From positions 1-47,307 of the forward strand of contig JACJXJ010000011.1 in the NCBI GenBank assembly GCA_020636695.1: a stretch of 47,307 bases of DNA, written 5' to 3'. The notes under the pieces are model-generated. The model did no database searches and was not told where the DNA came from. It worked only from the letters and a program-made list of their open reading frames with translations. The DNA comes from Prevotellaceae bacterium. GTDB taxonomy: Bacteria; Bacteroidota; Bacteroidia; Bacteroidales; Paludibacteraceae. Within the stretch, counting starts at the first letter, position 1; each line of letters begins with the position of its first letter. A program made the translations under genes and the position numbers. Shown one piece after another: positions 1 to 10,300 of the stretch.

Positions 1-263
1 GTTGAATCTGTAAAAGTTGCCACTAATCGTTGGCTGCGACCTTCTCCACGTTTTTCGAAACTAATTATTCTGCCTTTTAATTGGATATAAGGCATGTTTT
101 CGTTCACTTCACGTATGGTGTAGAAACGACTGCGATCGATGTATTTGTAGGGATAATAAGTGAGCAAATCTTCTACCGTACGCATTCCAAGTTCTGCCAA
201 AAGCGTGGCGGCACGTTTTGGTCCAATGCCTGGAATGTAGTTTATGTCGGTATTCAGATTCAT
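1..263 (-). CDS. recG: ATP-dependent DNA helicase RecG (N-terminal part, runs off the window)
   Basis: RecG remodels stalled replication forks and branched DNA in the cytoplasm. Only the first 87 codons are visible, reading from 263 toward position 1. They encode the N-terminal wedge region: the motif IPGIGPKRA at residues 10-18 followed by a helix and DLLTYYPYKYIDRS, which is the standard RecG opening in Bacteroidota. The helicase motifs lie outside the window. The ATG at 263 is 3 bases after the ispD stop codon, so the gene is almost certainly co-transcribed with ispD. The assignment rests on this N-terminus alone but the match is characteristic. Confidence 0.88.
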   Translation of the reverse strand, partial: MNLNTDINYIPGIGPKRAATLLAELGMRTVEDLLTYYPYKYIDRSRFYTIREVNENMPYIQLKGRIISFEKRGEGRSQRLVATFTDS

Positions 264-266
264 GAG

Positions 267-941
267 CTACTCTTTGAGTTGTTGTAAAAGTGCTTCGCCA
301 ATGAGCAAATCGAAAGGTGTGGTGAGTTTAATGTTTTCCACGTTACCTTCGACCAAATGAATTTTTTCGCCATATGCTTCCACAACACTTGCATCGTCGG
401 TAAATGTGGGTGAAAAAGGTTGCTCAAAAGCTTTTGTAATAATTTGACTTTGAAATACTTGAGGAGTTTGAATAGCACGTAATTTTGTGCGGTCAACGAT
501 TTGGCTTTCATTCAGCTTGATTTCACGAATGCTATCGACAAGTGGCATGGTTGGAATGGCATTGCCTTGTAATTGAGCTTCTGCAAAACAACTTTCCAAT
601 GTGCGATGACTTACGAATGGACGAACGCCATCATGAATTGCTATTAAAGCATTTGGTTTGGCAAACGCTAAACCATTTCTTACGGAATAAAATCGTTCAT
701 TGCCTCCAGCAACAGTATGATGTGGAATTTTAAATTGATGTTCTGTACACAAATTTTGCCAATAATTTATTAAATGTTCTGGGAGAACTAATATGAGTTC
801 AATGTGTGAATCGAAGTTGTAAAAAGTTTCGAGTGTGTGCATTACAATTGGTTTACCACATAATGGTAAAAATTGTTTTGGCACTTCATTGTTCATGCGT
901 GTACCACGACCACCAGCTACTATGATGGCTTGACGAGTCAT
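267..941 (-). CDS. ispD: 2-C-methyl-D-erythritol 4-phosphate cytidylyltransferase IspD
   Basis: IspD joins CTP and methylerythritol 4-phosphate to give CDP-methylerythritol, the third step of the MEP isoprenoid pathway. The 224-residue protein has the usual family length. The nucleotide-binding loop AIIVAGGRGTRM (residues 5-16) is followed by PKQFLPLCGKP with the conserved lysine at 22; IHDGVRPF near residue 102 and TDDASVVEAYG near residue 190 are the other family blocks. It lies 27 bases downstream of the polyprenyl synthase gene and 3 bases upstream of recG. A MEP enzyme next to a prenyl-chain synthase makes functional sense, because both serve isoprenoid synthesis. Confidence 0.95.
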   Translation of the reverse strand: MTRQAIIVAGGRGTRMNNEVPKQFLPLCGKPIVMHTLETFYNFDSHIELILVLPEHLINYWQNLCTEHQFKIPHHTVAGGNERFYSVRNGLAFAKPNALIAIHDGVRPFVSHRTLESCFAEAQLQGNAIPTMPLVDSIREIKLNESQIVDRTKLRAIQTPQVFQSQIITKAFEQPFSPTFTDDASVVEAYGEKIHLVEGNVENIKLTTPFDLLIGEALLQQLKE

Positions 942-968
942 AATTATCGTGTTTTAAGTTTAATTAGC

Positions 969-1936
969 TTATGATTCCCGCACAAGAACGTAATCAAGTG
1001 TTGCAAGTAATGCTTTTTTTACCTCGTTATCGGCAAAATCATTGAGGCAATCGCAGGCCTTTGTGCGGAATTCATCCATTTTCTTTTCGGCATAGTTAAT
1101 GCCTTGATATTGGCTTACTAAGTTGTGCAAGAACATTATATTTTTGTCGATGAAATCGCCACTTTTTATAATTTCTGAAACGATTTTACGTTCATTTTCA
1201 GAGGCTTGTGTCAAAGCATAAATCAAGGGTAATGTGATTTTACCTTCTCGTATATCGTTAAAAATAGGTTTGCCAATATTGGCTTTTGGTGTGTAGTCGA
1301 AGATGTCGTCTTTGATTTGAAAACAAATACCTAAATTTTCGCCAAATTCACGGAGATTTCTTTTTTGTTCATCAGTTCCTCCTGTTGAAATAGCGCCACC
1401 TTGCATACAAAGGGCAAAGAGTATGGCTGTTTTTACGAATAATTGTGTAATAATTGGTTTCGTCTGCTTCTTTGTAAGCATTTTGGAGTTGCAGCAGCTC
1501 GCCCATGGTAATTTCTTTGCCGAGTTCAACTAAACAGTTTGTTAATTCCAGATTTTGCGCACGTGCCATAAAATCCATCGAGTGGTGAGCAGATAATCGC
1601 CAACCAATACCGCGGTTTTATTGTTGAATAAGGCATTGACAGAAGGTTGTCGACGGCGTTCAAATGTATTATCTACCACATCGTCGTGAATAAGGCTGGC
1701 AGTATGCAGCATTTCGAAAGCGGCTGCCACGTAATGGCTATTTTGATTTATTTGCCACATAATTTGGCCGCTAATAGCACTAAAATAGGGCGAATTTGTT
1801 TTCCTTTTCGTTGTTGTAAGTGGTTGAGTACAGAGCCCAGCAAATTATCTGATACGTTAAAAGCTGTCGCAAAGAGAGCTTCGAACTGTTTCAATTCTTT
1901 CGAGATTGGGGCTTTTATGAGTTCCACTTGATTCAT
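969..1936 (-). pseudogene. ispB: Polyprenyl (octaprenyl-type) diphosphate synthase, three apparent indels
   Basis: This all-trans prenyl transferase makes the side chain of menaquinone. Both aspartate-rich motifs are present, IHDDVVD and QIKDDIFDY, but the reading frame breaks three times. Near 1751-1753 one A is missing, so KLCGK runs into a stop where KLCGKINQNSHY is expected. Near 1580-1582 one base is missing between LLTT and MDFMARAQ. At 1430-1434 an A run seems one base too long, splitting IIRKTAILF. Repairing these gives about 322 residues, the normal family length. I prefer the ATG at 1936 (MNQVELIK) over an upstream start at 1966, because a -7 box lies at 1964-1971. All conserved blocks are intact, so sequencing error is likelier than a true pseudogene. 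Confidence 0.85.
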
Positions 1937-1963
1937 CTTTGGATAGGCGTAAATTAGGACTTG

Positions 1964-1971
1964 CAAATGTA
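1964..1971 (-). promoter_or_regulatory. Putative -7 box of the ispB-ispD-recG operon
   Basis: The minus strand reads TACATTTG, a match to the Bacteroidota -7 consensus TAnnTTTG, 28 bases before the chosen ATG at 1936. No convincing -33 TTTG is seen. The rest of the 1937-2051 gap after uvrB is AT-rich with no other signal that I can support. Confidence 0.5.
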
Positions 1972-2051
1972 GGAAAAATAATTAAAATTCAGATACGATT
2001 TCGAGGTTTTATATTCCTGATGATTTTCCGATATAGGCTTGTTATAAGCGT

Positions 2052-4067
2052 TTATGATTTTTTGATATCGTTCAGCCTCTGTTCTAATTTTATGAGTTCG
2101 TCGCGATATTGCGCAGCTTCTATAAATTCTAATTTTTTAGCCGCTTCGGTCATTTGTTTGCGTGTGCGTTCTATCGCTTTTTCAAGTGCTTTTGGCGTCA
2201 TGTATTGTACCACTGGATCTGCTGCAATATTGAGTTGCTCCGGTTCAACGTAGAAATTAGTTTTAGGTTGTTGCGAACCTAAAGCCGATGTGGTACGTCG
2301 TGTAATCGATTGTGGTGTAATATGATTATCTTCGTTGTATTTTAATTGTTTTTGTCGGCGTCTACTAGTTTCATCTATAGTTAGTTGCATGCTTTTAGTT
2401 ATTTTGTCAGCATACATAATTACTTTCCCATTTAGATTACGAGCTGCACGCCCAGCTGTTTGCGTTAACGAGCGGTGATTGCGTAAAAAGCCTTCTTTGT
2501 CGGCATCAAGTATAGCCACTAGTGAAACTTGTGGTAAATCTAATCCTTCCCGTAAAAGATTGACGCCAATTAGTACGTCAAACAATCCATTGCGTAAATC
2601 TTCAAGAATTTGAACACGTTCGAGCGTTTCTACATCGGAGTGAATGTAGCGACAGCGTAATCCCATTTTGTCAAAGTATTTGTCAAGTTCTTCAGCCATG
2701 CGTTTAGTGAGCGTAGTTACCAATACGCGTTCGTCTTTTTCGGCTCGAACAGTAATTTCTTCCATCAAATCATCGATTTGATTGAGGCTTGGACGTACTT
2801 CTATGATGGGATCTAAAAGTCCAGTTGGACGAATAACTTGTTCTACAATAACTCCTTCTGATTTTTCTAATTCATAATCGGCAGGAGTGGCACTTACAAA
2901 AATGGCATTGTGTACCAATGTTTCGAATTCTTCAAATTTGAGAGGGCGGTTGTCCATGGCGGCTGGCAATCGGAAACCGTAATCTACTAAATTTCTTTTG
3001 CGTGAGGCATCGCCTCCGTACATCGCTCGAATTTGAGGAATGGTGACGTGACTTTCGTCGACAATCAGTATAAAATCTTTTGGAAAATAATCGAGCAAGC
3101 AAAAGGGGCGGCTACCTTCAGGGCGACCATCGAAATAGCGCGAATAGTTTTCTATTCCTGAACAATAACCCACTTCGCGTATCATCTCTAAGTCGTAATT
3201 AACGCGTTCGTACAAGCGTTTTGCCTCGTATGGTTTTCCTATTTCTTGCAGATAATCAACCTGTTTTCCTAAATCTAAAGCTATTTGATCAAGCGCAGAA
3301 TGAATGCGTTCTTGCGTGGTAACAAAAATATTTGCTGGATAGATGTTGTAACTCTCAAACGTGTTAATAACATGGCCGGTGATTGGGTCAATCGATTCGA
3401 TACTATCAATTTCGTCTCCCCAAAATATCACCCGTAAAATGAAATCGGCGTATGCTAAAAAAATATCAACGGTATCGCCTTTCACGCGGAAGTTCCCACG
3501 ATTTAACTCTAGCTCATTGCGCGTATAGAGGGCTTCTACCAATTGACGCAAGAAAACACTATGAACTAAGTTTGCGCCTTTTTGAACTGTAATGCATGTT
3601 TCTGCAAAATCGTCGGGATTACCAATTCCATAGAGACAGGATACGGATGAAATGACGATAACATCTTTACGTCCAGATAGTAGCGAAGAGGTTGTTGACA
3701 AACGTAATTTCTCTATCTCCGCATTGATTGCTAAGTCTTTTTCGATATATGTATCGGATACTGGGAGATAAGCTTCTGGTTGATAATAATCGTAATATGA
3801 TACAAAATACTCAACTGCATTTTCAGGAAAAAATGCTTTAAACTCACTGTAAAGCTGTGCTGCTAAGGTTTTATTGTGACTTAAAATGAGTGTCGGTCTA
3901 TTTAAATTTGCAATAACATTGGCCATGGTAAAAGTTTTACCAGAACCAGTCACTCCCAAAAGTGTTTGAAAGGGCACGCCATTTGTAACTCCTTCTGTGA
4001 GGTGTCGAATTGCTTCTGGTTGGTCTCCCGTAGGGCAAAATTCAGATGTTATTTTAAATTCAGCCAT
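2052..4067 (-). CDS. uvrB: UvrABC excision nuclease subunit UvrB
   Basis: UvrB is the damage-verifying helicase-like subunit of nucleotide excision repair; it takes DNA from UvrA and recruits UvrC. The protein has 671 residues, the typical length. The Walker A loop GVTGSGKT is at residues 38-45, the beta-hairpin that clamps one DNA strand includes YYDYYQPEAYLP at 91-102, and the DESH Walker B box is near residue 340. Helicase motif VI is QTAGRAARN, and a C-terminal UVR coiled coil (the UvrC contact, rich in Glu and Lys) fills about residues 630-665. The ATG at 4067 faces the giant gene across a 302-base divergent intergenic region. Confidence 0.97.
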   Translation of the reverse strand: MAEFKITSEFCPTGDQPEAIRHLTEGVTNGVPFQTLLGVTGSGKTFTMANVIANLNRPTLILSHNKTLAAQLYSEFKAFFPENAVEYFVSYYDYYQPEAYLPVSDTYIEKDLAINAEIEKLRLSTTSSLLSGRKDVIVISSVSCLYGIGNPDDFAETCITVQKGANLVHSVFLRQLVEALYTRNELELNRGNFRVKGDTVDIFLAYADFILRVIFWGDEIDSIESIDPITGHVINTFESYNIYPANIFVTTQERIHSALDQIALDLGKQVDYLQEIGKPYEAKRLYERVNYDLEMIREVGYCSGIENYSRYFDGRPEGSRPFCLLDYFPKDFILIVDESHVTIPQIRAMYGGDASRKRNLVDYGFRLPAAMDNRPLKFEEFETLVHNAIFVSATPADYELEKSEGVIVEQVIRPTGLLDPIIEVRPSLNQIDDLMEEITVRAEKDERVLVTTLTKRMAEELDKYFDKMGLRCRYIHSDVETLERVQILEDLRNGLFDVLIGVNLLREGLDLPQVSLVAILDADKEGFLRNHRSLTQTAGRAARNLNGKVIMYADKITKSMQLTIDETSRRRQKQLKYNEDNHITPQSITRRTTSALGSQQPKTNFYVEPEQLNIAADPVVQYMTPKALEKAIERTRKQMTEAAKKLEFIEAAQYRDELIKLEQRLNDIKKS

Positions 4068-4124
4068 ATGAAATTTAAGCTAAATAATGGTAAAAAATGC
4101 ATTTTTTACAGGGAGATGTTTTCG

Positions 4125-4132
4125 CAAAGGTA
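4125..4132 (-). promoter_or_regulatory. Putative -7 box for uvrB
   Basis: The minus strand reads TACCTTTG, matching TAnnTTTG, 58 bases upstream of the uvrB ATG. No clear -33 element is seen at the usual 19-21 base spacing. Confidence 0.5.
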
Positions 4133-4292
4133 CTATTTTTCGGGAGAAAATCTCTTTATTTTTGTTATTATCTAGCTTATAAGTTGTTCATAAGTTGTTT
4201 AAAATCCTGCATTTCATCGTTAGAGTTCGATTATTTCACAGTATTAATAGCAAAATTTCGAGTATTTTACACATTATTAAAAAAAATCTTAT

Positions 4293-4300
4293 TAAATTTG
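4293..4300 (+). promoter_or_regulatory. Putative -7 box of the giant surface-protein operon
   Basis: TAAATTTG matches TAnnTTTG. A start about 7 bases downstream would leave an untranslated leader of about 60 bases before the ATG at 4370. No TTTG -33 element is evident at normal spacing. Confidence 0.45.
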
Positions 4301-4369
4301 CTCCCTAATAGTTGATAACTTCCCACAGTTATTGCTTGATTTATGTAAAACATCCAAAATCTCAATACT

Positions 4370-7300
4370 ATGAATCGCCTACAATCTAGTTTCATTATTT
4401 TAGTAATCGTTTTTCTGGGCTTTGTTCAGTCTGTTACCGCCCAAACGCTTACTGCTAATCCTGCAACGCCAGTTTGTTCTGGAACTCCAGTAACGCTTAC
4501 AGCGACAGGAGGTGCTAGTTATATTTGGAGTACAGGGGAAATAGGTTCCGCTATTGTGGTTACTCCTGCTGTTTCCACCCATTATGAGGTGATTGTTAAG
4601 GATGCTTCGGAAGTGGCAATTGATACGTTAACTTTGGATGTGACGGTTTTGCCATTGCCAACGATAAGTATTGATAGTGATCCTTCAGTTTGTGCGGGTC
4701 AACCTATTACTTTGACTGCCCTTGGAACTGGGACTTTTTTGTGGAAAAATGGATCTACAGCTAGTTCTATTACTGTTAATCCAGTTACTGATACTGAATA
4801 TTGGGTTGAGATAACTGATGCTAATGGATGTAAAAATAGAGCGTATAAGACTATTCAAGTAAATGCATTACCAACTGTATCAATATCTGGTCCTACAGAA
4901 GTTTGTATTGGTGGAACCGTTTCATTGGTAGCTAACGGTGGAGTTGGTTTTCTTTGGGATGACCCTTTGGCAAAAACGACTAAAACTTTGACAGTAAAGC
5001 CATTGGTAACTACGACTTATACCTGTCAAATATCAGATGCAAATGGTTGTATGAGTATTGCTAGCCATACAGTAAATGTTACGCCTGCTTTAACGCCCAC
5101 TATTTCTGGTATCAATCAAATTTGTGTCGGCGGAAATACTATCTTGACGGCTTATCCTGCTGGCGCTAGTTATGAATGGAATAATAATGCAACGACTCGT
5201 AGCATTACAGTTTCTCCAGGCGTCACTACAGATTATACTGTTATTGTTACAAAAGATGGTTGTACAGCGTCAGCTACTCAAACTATTACGGTCAATCAAA
5301 AGCCTACTCCTCAAATCGCAGGACAGAATACCATTTGTCGAGGCGAAATGACTACTTTAACGGCTTCGGCTGTGGAGCCTGGTTCATATTCTTATTTGTG
5401 GAATACTGGCGCTACTACTGCAGATATTCAAGTTGCTCCTTTGACAACAACTTCTTATTCAGTAACTGTTACCAATCAAACTACAGGTTGTTCCAATAGC
5501 ACAACTCAAATTGTTACAGTTGATGCATCGGCAAATCCTACAATTAGTGGTCCTGCAACGGTTTGTAGTGGGTCTTCTATAACTTTGACAGCTTCAGCAG
5601 GGGCTTCTCACTTGTGGGATGATGATTTAGCTAGCGGAAGCCAGTCTATCGACGTAAGTCCTACCAGTGATAGAATTTATACTGTTTGGGTTACAAATGC
5701 TGCTGGTTGTACCTATTCTGCAACCCACTCTGTAACTGTTACGGATGCCCCAGGTACTATTATTTCAGGTATTCATACCATTTGCAAAGGTGGTTCCACA
5801 ACCTTAACTGCACCTGCTGGTGATTCATACAGTTGGAGCAATGGTTCTACGCAGCCATCAATCACAGTGACGCCAGCTTCTACAACTGATTATTATGTAG
5901 ATGTTACAAAAGGCTCTTGTGTGGTACGAGCTACACAACAGGTAACAGTAAATGAACCAATTCCTGCAACAATTACTGGCTTAAATAGCATTTGTGGGAA
6001 TGCTTCAACTGGTATTACTTTGACTGCATCGGCAGGAACTGATTATTTGTGGAGTACTGGTGAAACTACGCCATCTATAAGTGTTTCGCCTGCGTCGTCT
6101 ACCGTTTATTCGGTTACTGTTACTGATAACAATGGCTGTACGTCTAATGCATCGCACTTGGTTTCAGTTACACCATTACCTAATTTAACAATTACTGGTG
6201 CGACGACTGTGTGCGAGGGTAATCCTATTGTGTTGACAGTTTCGGGAGCTCCTGCTGGAAGTACTTATCTTTGGAGTGATGCAACCAATGCTGTGTCGAT
6301 GACAACTACTGCCACAACTACTCAAACGTATACGGTTGATGTTACTACCAATGGTTGCACACAGACTTTGAGTCAAAACGTAACTGTTGTTCCATTACCA
6401 ACAGGAGTTATTACTGGCATCTTTACTATTTGTCAAGGTTCAACCACTACGCTGACAGCACCTGCTGGTGGTGTAAGTTATTATTGGGAAACCACAGGGG
6501 AAACGACTCGCAGTATTACTACCGATCCTTTATTTGGGAATCAAACTTATAAGGTAAAAATTGTTTATGCTGGTGGTTGTGAACAAAATTTAACCCAAGA
6601 TGTTACGGTAGTCAATCCTCCTACTGGTACAATTACAGGCACAACTGATATTTGTTTGGATGAAGAGGTTAATTTAACTGTTACAGCACCAGATGCTGTA
6701 GATTATACATGGAGTAATGGTGTTGTTGGTTCTAGTATTATGTCGGATGTTCCCACTACGGCTGGCGTTAAAACCTATTGGGTAGATATTACTAACGCTA
6801 CAGGTTGTACTAGTAGAATAATACAAAATGTAAATGTGGTAGCAAAACCTTCTGCTACAGTTGTTGGACCTACTTCATTCTGTTTAGGTGAGACCCTTAC
6901 ACTAACGGCTAATGGTGGAACTTCATATGTTTGGAGTACTGGCGAAACTACACAAAGTATTTCCCCTGTAATTAATGCAACTACATTATTTACTGTTACA
7001 GTCAAAAATGCGTCTGGTTGTGAAACTACCGTCACTCATTCGGTAACAGCCAATCCATTACCTGTAGCAAGTATTTCAGGCGATTTAGATATTTGTGTTG
7101 GCGAAAGTACAACATTAACAGCCGTTGGCGGTGGTGCTGGTGGGTCTTATAATTGGGATCATGGTGCAGCTACTGCTAGTGTAACGGTTTCTCCTACAAC
7201 AGATACTGAGTATATCGTAACAGTAACAGATGCTAAAGGTTGTAAGGCTGAAGCACGTGCCACTGTACGTGTTTATGCTAAACCTAATCCAACTATTTCG

Positions 7301-10300
7301 GGTGATGTTAGTATTTGTTTAGGCGAATCTGCTACACTTACAGCCAATACTGGTACGGCTTGGTTCTGGACTCCTGGTGGAGCTACTACTCAGTCTATAA
7401 ACGTAACACCTTCAGCAACTACTACTTATGCTGTTGAAGTAACAGGCTTGGGTGGTTGTAAAGCTACGGCAAATCATACCGTGACCATCAAAGATCCTGT
7501 GGTGGGTACCGTGAGTGGACCAACTACAAGTTGTGCAGGAGAAGTTGTGACTTTAATTGCCAATGGTGGACAAACATATAGATGGGATGATAATGTGATG
7601 GATGGTGCTACATTGGTAGTATCTCCAAATGCAACAACAACTTATTATGTGAATATTACAGGTAGCAATGGTTGTGTTACACGTGTTGGACATACTGTTA
7701 CGGTTAATCCAAAACCAACAATTGGCGTATCTGGTAATTTAAATATTTGCAAAGGCGCAAGCACTACTTTAACAGCAAGTGGCGGTGTTAGTTACTTATG
7801 GAATACAGGTGTTAATACAGCAAGTATTACCGTGAATCCATTAGTGAATACACCTTATACTGTTACCGTAACAGATGCAAAAGGCTGTACCAATACTAAA
7901 ACTGTAGATGTCACAGTAACTGATATTCCTGTTGCTAATATTACTGGTACAAATGCTGTTTGCGAAGGTTCATCTACCACTTTGACAGCTTCTGGTGGAG
8001 CTAGTTATTTGTGGAGTACAGGTGCTACTACATCTAGTGTTACGGTTAGTCCTTTGACTACTACTACATATACGGTAGTAGCTACTACAGGTTCATGTGT
8101 AAGCGATCCGTTCCCATATACTGTTACTGTAACTCCAAAACCAATCATTGGATTAACAGGTGATTCAGAAATTTGTGAAGGTGAAACAGCGGTAGTTACG
8201 GCTACAGGTGGTGATACATATGTTTGGAGTACAGGTCAAACTGGTGCAAGTATAACAACAGCTCCATTGAATGCTACCACTGTATTAACTGTGACTGCTA
8301 CTAAAGGCGGATGTACTAATACAGCTCAACAAACAATTGTTGTCAATAAAAAACCAGTCATAACCATTTATGGTGATTTAGATTTATGTGCGGGCGAGCA
8401 AACCACTTTGACGGCTACCGCTGGTCAATCTTATTTGTGGAGTAATGGTGCCACAACTCAAAGCATTACCTTGACCCCATTGGCTGACACCAATGTGTCT
8501 GTACAAGTAACGGATAATAAAGGTTGTGTTGGTCAGGCTTCGGTTAATGTGCTTGTTCACGCTTTACCAACAGCAGGTATTGTTACTAATACAGGCTTAT
8601 CTTCGGTTTGCCGTGGTAAAGAACTAATTTTGACCGCTAGTGGTGGAACTTCGTATGTTTGGGAAACTGGCGAACGTACAGCGAGTATTACGGTGTCCCC
8701 ATTAACTGAAACTACTTATCGTGTTCAAGCGTTTGGCGATGGCGGTTGTAGTACAACGGCTCAAATCACAATTCAAGTACTTGATTTACCAACAGCTTCT
8801 GTTACAGGTCCACTGGTTGGATGTGCAGGTGATAATATTACATTAACTGCTTCTGCAGGTACTGATTGGTTGTGGAGTACAGGTGCCACAACTCAAACCA
8901 TAACTATTGTAGCTCCTCCTGTAGGTAGAACAGAATATACGGTAGAAGTCTTTAATGCTGCAGGATGTTCTAGCACAGCTATGCATGCGGTAGTCATAAG
9001 TGCTTTGCCTAATGCTGCTATCAATGGCGATTTGGATATTTGTGTCGGTGAAAGTACGATATTAACAGCTTCTGGCGGTGATACTTATTTGTGGGATGAT
9101 GGTTCTACGGGTGCTACTCGTACCGTAACACCAGCTTCTACGCAATCATATAGTGTAACGGCAACTAAGAATGGCTGTTCTAAAACTGTTTCGGTAACGG
9201 TTAATGTGAATGCTCTTCCAACGCCTTCTATTAGTGGTACCGCTGATATTTGTAATGGTCAATCATCACTTTTAACAGCTAATGGTGGAGGTTCTTATTA
9301 TCGTTGGAGTACAGGCCAAGCTGGTCCTGCTATGACAAGTATTTTGGTAAGTCCAAATACAACAACCGTTTATGAAGTGGAAGTTACCAATGCAAGCGGT
9401 TGTAAAAATACGGCTCAATTTGAAGTACGCGTTACGCAAGTTGCCGCGCCTACTATTTCAGCTCCTAAATTAACTATTTGTGCTGGCGAAAGTGTTACTT
9501 TAACTTCTAGCGCAGCTCCATTTTATCAATGGAGTAGTAATGCGGGTGCCTCATTAAATAGTCAATCTGTGACAGTATCGCCAACAACAACGACTACATA
9601 CACAGTAACTACAACTAACAATTTAGGCTGTATTAGTTCAGCATCTATTACTATCAATGTAATAGCATTGCCAACTCCAACTATTACAGGTAACAATAAA
9701 GTGTGTCTTGGTAGCAGTACAACATTGACGGCTAATGGCGGTGTAAGTTATCGTTGGAATACTGGTGCAACTACTCAAAGTATTAATGTGTCGCCTACCG
9801 ATAATACTACTTATAGTGTAGTGGCCACAAATGCTCAAGGTTGTGAAAATACAATTCCTGTTACCTTTACGGTTCAGGTTAATCCTACTCCAACAGTCTC
9901 GATTCTTGGTGTAGCACGTATTTGTCGTGGAACAAGCACTGTATTACAAGCTACTGGTGGTGTTGGTTTCTTGTGGGCAGATGGTAGAACAACGCAAAGT
10001 ATAACTGTAAGTCCAAGTACTACCACTACGTATACTTGTACTATCACCGATAATAATGGTTGCTCGGCACAAGCCATGTGGACTGTTACGGTTGATGATA
10101 TTCCGGTTCCATCTATTGTTGGATCAACTACTATTTGCGCTGGTGCAAGTACAACATTGACTGCATCGGGTGGTAATGCTTACGAATGGAGTGGCGGAGC
10201 TGTAGGTAACAATGCTTCATTAACAGTGACTCCAGCTACAACTACAACTTATACGGTTAAAGTGACCAATGCTAATGGTTGTTTTGCTACTAAAGATGTA

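Larger units (their letters stand above)
4068..4369. other. Divergent intergenic region between uvrB and the giant surface-protein gene
   Basis: This 302-base gap has no supported gene. It is AT-rich and carries one -7-like box facing each way (4125-4132 for uvrB, 4293-4300 for the giant gene). The short open frames across it are AT-rich and show no family features. I see no riboswitch-like or terminator-like hairpin. Confidence 0.6.

Noticed and set aside
1542..1760. Polyprenyl synthase fragments as separate small genes
   Set aside because: The two aspartate-rich motifs and all other blocks are in the normal order across the frames, which fits one gene with indels.
4068..4369. Riboswitch or small RNA in the divergent region
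   Set aside because: AT-rich sequence with no GC-rich stem or conserved motif that I can recognise.
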